Of a DNA stretch of 64,000 nucleotides, positions 17,694 to 23,732 are shown piece after piece. The notes under the pieces are model-generated. The model was not told the origin of the DNA, did no database searches, and saw only the letters and a program-made list of their open reading frames with translations. The DNA is taken from contig NZ_CP029425.2 of the NCBI RefSeq assembly GCF_002278135.3, positions 248,001 through 312,000 on the forward strand, given 5' to 3'. The position numbers were made by a program, and so were the translations under genes. The DNA is from Bradyrhizobium ottawaense. Its GTDB lineage: Bacteria; Pseudomonadota; Alphaproteobacteria; Rhizobiales; Xanthobacteraceae. Every line of letters begins with the position of its first letter. The first letter of the stretch is position 1.

Positions 17694-18543
17694 ATGTCCA
17701 ATCGAATCTGGTTTCACGCATCTGAAGGCCAGCAGAAGGGTCCCGTTTCCGGAGGCGCAGTTTCGCGATCTGATCGCGCGGGGAATCGTGCGATCGGATA
17801 CGCTGGTCTGGGCCGAGGGGATGACCGGCTGGCAGAAGGCCGGCGCGGTCCCCGGTCTCGTGCCCGGCGCATCACCGGCGGTGGCTTCGAGCGGCGACGC
17901 GCGAGGCCGGCTGTCGGTGGACCTGCCGCTGTGGCCGTTCCTGGGATGGTGCATCCTGCTGGTGGTCGGCAACGCCGTCGTGGTGCCGGCTCCCTGGATC
18001 GCCACCGGCTACTACCGCTGGCTCTTCCCGCGCGTCCACGTTCCGCAGCGGCCGAACATCGGCTTCACCGGACAGGTCGGCGATATCTGGTACGTCTTCG
18101 TCGCGCTTGCGCTGGCGGGCTATGTGGGTCTCGTCCACGACCTCTTTCAGCTTGCGACGATTCCGCTCCAGGCCTTCCTGTCCTGGATGGTCATGCGCTG
18201 GGTGGTTGCCAATCTCAGCTCGAACGGTCAGCCGATTCCGATGACGTTCGACGGGAGCCCCTGGGCCTTCATCGGCTGGCAGCTCCTGATGTTTCTCGCC
18301 ATGTTCACGATCATCGGCTGGGCCTGGGTCATGGCCGCATGGATGCGCTGGATTTGCCGAAACATCGCGGGAACGCGGCGCGAGATGATATTCGTCGGCA
18401 CGGGCCTTCAGCTATTGTGGCGAACCCTCGCATTCGGCTTCGGCTGCCTTCTGATCATTCCGATTCCGTGGCTGCTGCGCTGGTACTTCACGTGGACCAT
18501 GGCGCAGTTCGAGCTCGTCGAGCGCGCGAGGGCAACGGCTTAG
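17694..18543 (+). pseudogene. DUF4339 membrane protein, copy 2, broken by a 1-base frameshift
   Basis: It starts at the ATG at 17694 with the GYF_2 opening WFHASEGQQKGP, then leaves frame at the CCC run 17742-17744. The GYF_2 domain resumes at once in the next frame (EAQFRDLIARGIV, DTLVWAEGMTGWQKA) and runs to the stop at 18541-18543. Removing one C restores a 282-residue protein that aligns end to end with copy 1, including the four membrane helices. Either this copy is recently disabled, the base is a sequencing error, or a shorter protein is made from the GTG at 17788. The 3' end overlaps tesB by 4 bp, tail to tail. Confidence 0.8.
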
Positions 18544-19403
18544 GATTTGCGTTCGCGCACGGAGCCTTCCTGCGCGACGGAGGCGACCAGCGTTCCGTCC
18601 GGCTTGAAGATCGAGCCGCGGGTCAGGCCGCGGCCGCCGCGCGCGCTCGGCGAATCCTGTGCGTAGAGCAGCCATTCGTCGGCGCGGAACGGGCGATGAA
18701 ACCACATCGCATGGTCGAGGCTGGCGGGCATCATGCGCTTGTCGAACAGCGTGCGGCCATAGCGTGCCATGATCGCGTCCAGCAGCGAGAAGTCCGAGGC
18801 GTAGGCGAGCGCGCACATGTGCAGCGCTGGATCGTCGGGCAGCTTCGCGGCGGTCTTGATCCAGACGTGAATGCGGCCGTCGTCGATCTTCTGGCCGAAA
18901 TAACGGCCGAGCTCGACAGGACGCAGCTCGATCGGACGATCGGATTCATAGTAGCGGCGGATGAACTCCGGCATCTCCTTGAACATCGGCTGCTTCGCCA
19001 CCTCCTCCGCCGTGAGCTTCTCCGGCGGCGGCACGTCGGGCATCTTGTCCTGATGGTCGAACGCACTCTCCTCTTCGGCGTGGAACGACACCATGATCGA
19101 GAAGATCGCGTTGCCGTGCTGGATCGCGGTGACGCGGCGGGTCGAATAGCTCTTGCCGTCGCGCAGGCGTTCGACCTGGTAGATGATCGGGATCTGCGGA
19201 TCGCCCGGCAGGACGAAATAGCAGTGCAGCGAATGCGGCAGCCGGCCCTCGACCGTGCGGCAGGCCGCGACCATCGCCTGCCCGATCACCTGGCCGCCGA
19301 ACACCCGCTGCCAGCTGGTCTTCGGGCTGTTGCCGCGGAACAGATTCACCTCGAGTTGCTCGAGATCGAGGATCGAAATGAGGTCGATCAGGCTTTTGGA
19401 CAT
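18540..19403 (-). CDS. tesB: acyl-CoA thioesterase II
   Basis: A 287-residue double-hotdog thioesterase that splits acyl-CoA into fatty acid and CoA. The N-terminal hotdog has LEVNLFRGNSP and QRVFGGQVIGQAM, with the typical HSLHCYFVLPGDP. The C-terminal hotdog has the catalytic region ASLDHAMWFHRPF with its Asp, and SPSARGGRGLTRG. The length equals that of E. coli TesB. The Met at 19403 is chosen because MSKSLIDLISILDLEQLEVN is where family similarity begins; the 153 residues that the open frame adds upstream are non-family. It is divergent from the hydroxylase gene. Confidence 0.92.
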   Translation of the reverse strand: MSKSLIDLISILDLEQLEVNLFRGNSPKTSWQRVFGGQVIGQAMVAACRTVEGRLPHSLHCYFVLPGDPQIPIIYQVERLRDGKSYSTRRVTAIQHGNAIFSIMVSFHAEEESAFDHQDKMPDVPPPEKLTAEEVAKQPMFKEMPEFIRRYYESDRPIELRPVELGRYFGQKIDDGRIHVWIKTAAKLPDDPALHMCALAYASDFSLLDAIMARYGRTLFDKRMMPASLDHAMWFHRPFRADEWLLYAQDSPSARGGRGLTRGSIFKPDGTLVASVAQEGSVRERKS

Positions 19404-19532
19404 GGAGTGAGCTTTCTCGCCGTCGTTCCGGGGCGGATGGTCCACAATGGGCCGTTCCGCCCTTGTTTCACCGCACTGTTTCGCCCACCTCAAGTCTGCT
19501 AGCAAGACCAGGATTTGATCGGGAATTTGGGT

Positions 19533-20753
19533 ATGTCGGTACAGGGTAGCATTGTCATTGGTGGCGGCGCGTTTGCAGGGCTTGCGCTGGCCCTGGCGCT
19601 GCGACAGGGGCTCGGGCCCGAGATTCCCGTCATCGTCGCCGATCCCGCGCTCGCTACCCGGCCAAGCCGCGACCCCCGCGCCACCGCGATTGTGGCCGCC
19701 TGCCGCCGCCTGTTCGAGGCGATCGGCGCCTGGGACGACGTCAGGAGCGAAGCGCAGCCGATCCTCGACATGGTCGTCACCGATTCCAAGCTGGAGGATG
19801 CCACCCGTCCGGTCTTCCTCAATTTTGCCGGCGATGTCGCGCCGGGCGAGCCCTTCGCGCATATGGTCGAGAACCGCCGCTTGATCGATGCGCTGGTGGT
19901 GCGTGCCGAGGCCGAGGGCATCGATCTGCGCGCCACCACGGTCGCATCCTACGATGCGCGCACCGAAGGCATCGACGTGACGCTCGGGGACGGCAGCGCC
20001 ATCGCGGCCAGCCTGCTGGTTGCCGCCGATGGCGCAAGGTCAAAGCTGCGCGAGCGCGCCGGCATCGCCACCCATGGCTGGGAGTATGACCAATCCGGCA
20101 TCGTCGTCACGGTCGGCCATGAGCGCGATCACGAGGGCCGCGCCGAAGAGCATTTTTTGCCGGCGGGCCCGTTCGCGATCCTGCCGCTGTCGGGAAAGCG
20201 CTCGTCGCTGGTATGGACCGAGCGGCGAGCTGAGGCCGCGCGGATCATTGCTCTCAGCGACGAAGAGTTTCACGCCGAGCTCGAGCAGCGTTTTGGCCTG
20301 CATCTCGGCGAAGTGAAGGCGCTCGACAAGCCGCGCGCCTTTCCGCTGTCCTATTTCGTCGCGCGCTCCTTCATCGCCACCCGCCTCGCGCTGGTCGGCG
20401 ATGCCGCCCATGTCATCCACCCCATTGCGGGCCAGGGCCTCAACATGGGCCTGAAGGATGTCGCGGCGCTGGCCGAGGTCGTGGTCGATGCCGCGCGGCT
20501 CGGCATGGATCTCGGCGCCGCCGACGTGCTCGAGCGCTACCAACGCTGGCGCCGTTTCGACACCATGGCGATGGGCGTTGCCACCAACTCGCTGAACTTC
20601 CTGTTCTCCAACCAGTCGACGCTGCTGCGCACCGTCCGCGACATCGGCCTCGGCCTCGTCGATCGCGCCCCGCCGCTGAAGAACCTCTTCATCCGCCAGG
20701 CCGCGGGATTGACGGGCGAGGTGCCGCGGCTGCTGAAGGGCGAGGCGTTGTAA
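19533..20753 (+). CDS. UbiH/UbiF-family FAD-dependent hydroxylase (ubiquinone synthesis)
   Basis: A 406-residue flavin monooxygenase of the UbiH/COQ6 family, which hydroxylates the ring of ubiquinone precursors. The Rossmann start is IVIGGGAFAGLALAL (about 6-20), the DG motif ADGARSKLRE (about 161-170), and the family signature LALVGDAAHVIHPIAGQG (about 288-305) followed by LNMGLKDV. Which ring position it attacks (UbiF, UbiH, UbiL or UbiM type) cannot be read from sequence alone, so no symbol is given. An upstream TTG at 19515 is possible but the ATG at 19533 starts the family domain. Confidence 0.88.
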   Translation: MSVQGSIVIGGGAFAGLALALALRQGLGPEIPVIVADPALATRPSRDPRATAIVAACRRLFEAIGAWDDVRSEAQPILDMVVTDSKLEDATRPVFLNFAGDVAPGEPFAHMVENRRLIDALVVRAEAEGIDLRATTVASYDARTEGIDVTLGDGSAIAASLLVAADGARSKLRERAGIATHGWEYDQSGIVVTVGHERDHEGRAEEHFLPAGPFAILPLSGKRSSLVWTERRAEAARIIALSDEEFHAELEQRFGLHLGEVKALDKPRAFPLSYFVARSFIATRLALVGDAAHVIHPIAGQGLNMGLKDVAALAEVVVDAARLGMDLGAADVLERYQRWRRFDTMAMGVATNSLNFLFSNQSTLLRTVRDIGLGLVDRAPPLKNLFIRQAAGLTGEVPRLLKGEAL

Positions 20754-20775
20754 GGGGCGCTGGCGCTAATCTCCG

Positions 20776-20910
20776 CTGTCGTCCCGGACAAGCGAAGCGC
20801 AGATCCGGGACCCATAACCACAGGGAGTGGTTTGGCGAAGACTCGGAGTTGTCACTTCGCTCCGCAACCGCTCTCTGTGGTTATGGGTCCCCGCGTTCGC
20901 GAGGACGACA
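20776..20910. repeat. GTCGTCCCGG...ACCCATAACCAC inverted repeat
   Basis: The left arm 20776-20823 (CTGTCGTCCCGG...GGGACCCATAACCACAG) and right arm 20875-20910 (CTGTGGTTATGGGTCC...GGACGACA) are inverted copies around a short core. It is the same family as 3181-3324 and separates the hydroxylase gene from trm112. Confidence 0.85.
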
Positions 20911-20959
20911 CCGAGTGTGTCGCGCGGTCATCGCGCAACAACGGGCTACCCGACCATCA

Positions 20960-21157
20960 TCAATCGATCTTGCGCGCCTCTTCCGGCAGCATGATCGGGA
21001 TGCCGTCACGGATCGGATAAGCCAGCTTGGCGCTGCGCGAGATCAGCTCCTGCTTTGCAGAATCGAACTCCAGCGGGCCCTTGGTCAGCGGGCAGACGAG
21101 AATTTCCAGCAGTTTGGGATCGACGCTGGCTTCAGGACGTTCGGTGGACGCGTTCAT
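20960..21157 (-). CDS. Trm112/YcaR-like small protein
   Basis: A 65-residue protein of the Trm112 family (UPF0434). Visible are [18 protein letters not shown], the central [25 protein letters not shown] and only one Cys, as in bacterial YcaR proteins that have lost the zinc site. Eukaryotic Trm112 activates methyltransferases; the bacterial protein's partner is not firmly known. The ATG at 21157 has GGAG before it and begins the conserved domain. The open frame continuing upstream runs into a dispersed repeat and is not coding. Confidence 0.85.
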   Translation of the reverse strand: MNASTERPEASVDPKLLEILVCPLTKGPLEFDSAKQELISRSAKLAYPIRDGIPIMLPEEARKID

Positions 21158-21222
21158 TGGAGTCTCCGGCAATCGGTAGCCTCTAGCACAGAAATCCGCG
21201 CCCGCCCATCGCGGCTGCCAAA

Positions 21223-21284
21223 GCGTTTTCCCGCGCAGTAGGTTACCGGTTGCGCAAAGAAAGCGCGTCAAGATAAGAAATCTA
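21223..21284. repeat. second copy of the GCGTTTTC...AAATCTA repeat
   Basis: GCGTTTTCCCGCGCAG, TTACCGGTTGCGC, AAGCGCGTCAAGA and AAATCTA match the element at 16140-16203 in order and spacing. Its terminal CTA is the stop codon of the TetR gene, just as the other copy supplies the glnK stop. Confidence 0.72.
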
Positions 21285-21812
21285 CGCGGAGACCATCGTC
21301 AAGACCTCGTCGAGCAGGGACTGCAGCCGTGCTGCCGGCACCGGCGCGCCTGACAGGGCGAAGCCGAGGAATGTCCAATACAGGATCTGCGCCCGGGCCT
21401 GCGCAGTTGCCGGGGTGAGCCCGCGTTTTTCCAGCAGCCCCTCGATATAGTCGAGCCGGCGGCGGTCGATCGCGCGCACGGCCCCTTGCGCGGCCGCATC
21501 GAAGGCCGCCCAATTGCGCACCGCGCGTTCGAGCTCGAGCCGCGCACCGAACGACCTCCGTAGCAGCGCCTTGAGCGGGTCGTCGCCGGCGGCTTCGACG
21601 TCGGCGATGATCTGCTCGGCCGCGATCTCGCGCCAGCGCTTCAGCACGGTGGCCTGGAATGCGCCGAGATCGGCGAAATGCCAATAGAAGCTGCCGCGCG
21701 ACACGCCCATGGATTTTGCCAGCGGATCGGCCTTGAGCGCGGTGAAGCCGCTTTTGGCGAGCGCCTTGAGACCTTCCTTGATCCAGTCGTCGGCGGAGAG
21801 CTGTTCGGTCAT
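21282..21812 (-). CDS. TetR/AcrR-family transcriptional regulator
   Basis: A 176-residue repressor-type regulator. The N-terminal helix-turn-helix (about 5-50) reads [20 protein letters not shown], then [19 protein letters not shown], the classic TetR recognition helix. The C-terminal ligand/dimer domain has [16 protein letters not shown]. It is divergent from a small membrane-protein gene, and the 92 bp between the starts carry two copies of ATACA-N4-TGTAT, so it probably represses both itself and that gene. The stop codon lies within a dispersed repeat. The inducer is unknown. Confidence 0.9.
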   Translation of the reverse strand: MTEQLSADDWIKEGLKALAKSGFTALKADPLAKSMGVSRGSFYWHFADLGAFQATVLKRWREIAAEQIIADVEAAGDDPLKALLRRSFGARLELERAVRNWAAFDAAAQGAVRAIDRRRLDYIEGLLEKRGLTPATAQARAQILYWTFLGFALSGAPVPAARLQSLLDEVLTMVSA

Positions 21813-21833
21813 GTCGGTTCCCGGAGGCAAACC

Positions 21834-21847
21834 ATACACTAGTGTAT
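21834..21847. promoter_or_regulatory. operator O1, ATACACTAGTGTAT
   Basis: A perfect 14-bp palindrome 22 bp upstream of the tetR start codon. It has the same pattern, ATACA-N4-TGTAT, as the second site at 21879-21892. Confidence 0.75.
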
Positions 21848-21876
21848 TGACAAGCCGCAGGCCAGCGCCTATCCCA

Positions 21877-21894
21877 CCATACAGAACTGTATGG
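21877..21894. promoter_or_regulatory. operator O2, CCATACAG-AA-CTGTATGG
   Basis: An 18-bp inverted repeat with perfect 8-bp arms. It shares the ATACA-N4-TGTAT core with O1, centre to centre 45 bp away. It ends about 10 bp before the small membrane gene's start codon and touches its ribosome site, so binding there would block that gene directly. Confidence 0.75.
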
Positions 21895-21904
21895 AGAGAT
21901 GATG

Positions 21905-22255
21905 ATGCGTGATCTCCTGCTGCAATGTGCCGGCCTTGCCACCATCGCCGTAGCCCTCATTCATGGCGTCCTCGGCGAGACCAAGGTCTTCGCCCGTGCC
22001 CGCATCGAGCCGGAACGGCTCCGCACCCTGATCCGCCTGGTCTGGCAGACTTCGACCGTGGCGTGGATCGGCGGCGGCGTGTTGCTGCTCGCGACTCCCT
22101 GGATGGCGTCCGAGTCGGCGCGGCACTGGATCGTCATCACGCTCGCCTGCGTGCTCGGCTTCGCCGCCTTCGCCAATGCCTGGGCCACGCGAGGCCGGCA
22201 TTTCGGCTGGATGGCGCTCAGCGCCGTCGTGGCGATGACGGTCGCCGGCTACTGA
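21905..22255 (+). CDS. small four-helix membrane protein, TetR-controlled
   Basis: A 116-residue integral membrane protein with about four helices (LLLQCAGLATIAVALIHGVL; IRLVWQTSTVAWIGGGVLLL; HWIVITLACVLGFAAFANAW; FGWMALSAVVAMTVAGY) and a charged loop after the first. The GETKVFARARIEPERLRTLIRLVWQTST stretch (about 26-53) looks like a conserved soluble loop. I do not recognise a characterised family. Three ATGs lie at 21899, 21902 and 21905; the last fits GGAGAG best. The only functional hint is the divergent TetR gene and the two operators, which suggest an inducible response, for example to a membrane-active compound. Confidence 0.7.
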   Translation: MRDLLLQCAGLATIAVALIHGVLGETKVFARARIEPERLRTLIRLVWQTSTVAWIGGGVLLLATPWMASESARHWIVITLACVLGFAAFANAWATRGRHFGWMALSAVVAMTVAGY

Positions 22256-22616
22256 GCGTCGACGAGCGACGCATGGATGCGTCCCGGCGGAGGCGAAAGC
22301 GGCATGGGCTTTGCCGTCAGCCAGGGCGTGCGCGGTCGTCTCCGCTGGGCGGACTGGCTGCAGCGCCACTCACCGGGCATGCGAAGTGCGGCCTAGCGCA
22401 ATTGGCGAAGTCGGCCGTTCATCCCGGCCGTGAGGCGTAAGGCCGCAGCGCCACTGCGAATGCGGGCTGCCTGCGGACAGCACTGATCTTTTGCCGGTCG
22501 TTAGAAGAACTCTAAATCCAATTGGCCCCGTACCGGATTGACTTCACCATCACCTTTGCTTCCTTCAGTCCGGCTTCGCGGCTCGCGTAGCGCGCACGAC
22601 AGAGGAGGAGACGTTC
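22256..22616. other. 361-bp gap without a recognisable gene
   Basis: The gap between the small membrane gene and the PepSY gene holds no convincing coding frame. It has a scrap of the 'CATCCCGGCCGTGAGGCG' repeat type near 22420-22435. A promoter for the PepSY-cytochrome pair must lie near 22500-22600, but no clear box is seen. Confidence 0.4.
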
Positions 22617-22895
22617 GTGAAGGTCATTCGTGTTGTTGCCATTGCACTGACGGTTGGAATGGGCATGGGGTCGGCCGCCATGGCCGACGGTTTCAAGGAT
22701 TGCACCAAGCTCGACAAGGCGTCGTGGAAGCCGGCCAGCGAGGCCGAAGCCAAGGCCAAGGCACTCGGCTACGAGGTGCGGCGCTCCAAGATCGAAGGCT
22801 CCTGCTATGAGGTCTACGGCGTCAAGGAAGGCAAGCTTTACGAGCTGTTCTACAGCCCCGAAGATCTCAGCCTGAAGCACACGATCGCCAAGTAG
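22617..22895 (+). CDS. small periplasmic PepSY-type protein
   Basis: A 92-residue exported protein: GTG start, signal peptide (VVAIALTVGMGMGSAAMADG, cleavage after AMA) and a PepSY_2-like domain (ASEAEAKAKALGYEVRRSKI, then the GSCYEVYGVKEGKLYELFY hairpin). The FKDCTKL and GSCYEVY cysteines could form a disulfide. PepSY domains of this size are usually found beside a cytochrome b561-type gene, as here (63 bp downstream), and may assist haem or electron transfer in that partner. Function is unproven. Confidence 0.82.
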   Translation: MKVIRVVAIALTVGMGMGSAAMADGFKDCTKLDKASWKPASEAEAKAKALGYEVRRSKIEGSCYEVYGVKEGKLYELFYSPEDLSLKHTIAK

Positions 22896-22958
22896 ACCGC
22901 GCGAATTGATCCGCGCAAAACAAGGCTTGAGGATGGTCTTCGCTTGATCGAAGAAGCG

Positions 22959-23537
22959 ATGCCAAAAGCGCGCGGGGGGGCCGACCGGCCCCCCGCGGAT
23001 CGAACCGCTTCGCGGACGGTCGCGGTCTGGGACCTCCCGCTGCGCCTCTGGCACTGGGCACTCGCGGCTAGCGTTCTGGCCGCGTGGTTCACGCCCACCG
23101 TCTATGACCGAACTCACCGCATCGTCGGCTATGCGGTGCTCGGACTTCTCGTCTTTCGCCTGGTCTGGGGCTTCCTGGGAAGCCGCTATTCGCGCTTCCG
23201 GATGGTCGGCGTAAGGCTTCGGGCGGCGCCAAGCTATCTCTGGAATCTGCGCCGCGGCATCACCGGCCGCTACATCGGGCTCAATCCCGCCGGCACCTTG
23301 ATGCTGGTGGCGCTGCTGGCTGCGCTCGCCGTCTCGACGATCACGGGAGCGATGTCGGTCACCACCACCTTCTTCGGCGTCTGGTGGGTCGAAGACACCC
23401 ACCATTATTCATCGGATGCGGTCATCGTCCTGGTCGTGGTCCACGTCGTGGGCGTGGTGCTGATGGGGCTACTCCAGCGCGAGAGCCTGGTCCGCGCGAT
23501 GATCACCGGACGCAAGCGCATCCGCGGCCATTCCTAA
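22959..23537 (+). CDS. cytochrome b561-type membrane protein
   Basis: A 192-residue di-haem b-type cytochrome of the Ni/Fe-hydrogenase cyt-b/b561 family. Four helices carry the haem histidines: LRLWHWALAAS (first), DRTHRIVGYAVLG (second), EDTHHYSSDAVIVLVVVHVVG (last). The loop RYIGLNPAGTLM is typical. It probably moves electrons between quinol and a periplasmic partner such as the PepSY protein upstream. The ATG at 22959 is used; an earlier TTG at 22944 is less likely. The gene pair looks like one transcript. Confidence 0.87.
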   Translation: MPKARGGADRPPADRTASRTVAVWDLPLRLWHWALAASVLAAWFTPTVYDRTHRIVGYAVLGLLVFRLVWGFLGSRYSRFRMVGVRLRAAPSYLWNLRRGITGRYIGLNPAGTLMLVALLAALAVSTITGAMSVTTTFFGVWWVEDTHHYSSDAVIVLVVVHVVGVVLMGLLQRESLVRAMITGRKRIRGHS

Positions 23538-23732
23538 AAATATCGTTGCCGATCGATGCACGCGTCCTGCAGCCGGCACGGTCGCGGCATGGCCTCAGGC
23601 CGTTCGTCAGATCGAGTTGTACGAGTACCGTTAACATGCCGGTAAGCATGCAATCAGGCACGGCACAAAATTAACGTGAATGGCGGTTAGCCGATCCACC
23701 ATCGATAACTATCGACGATGGAGCGCTGCTGG
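23538..23732. other. gap before the MHYT gene, with a CCATCG/CGATGG inverted repeat
   Basis: Nothing coding is seen. CCATCG (23699-23704) and CGATGG (23716-23721) form an inverted repeat whose right half overlaps the likely ribosome site GGAG of the MHYT gene; a hairpin there could limit translation. Confidence 0.35.

Noticed and set aside
17742..17744. Programmed +1 frameshifting as the explanation of the split DUF4339 gene
   Set aside because: No slippery stop-codon context as in prfB and no stimulatory structure is visible; a one-base insertion is simpler.
17694..19502. A 602-codon open frame on the plus strand running from the frameshifted DUF4339 gene through tesB
   Set aside because: After the frameshift it loses all similarity and runs antisense to tesB, whose protein is clearly real. 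Only the first 17 codons belong to a gene.
22512..23405. A 297-codon minus-strand open frame opposite the PepSY and cytochrome b genes
   Set aside because: It has no ribosome site or family motif, and the plus-strand genes are well supported.
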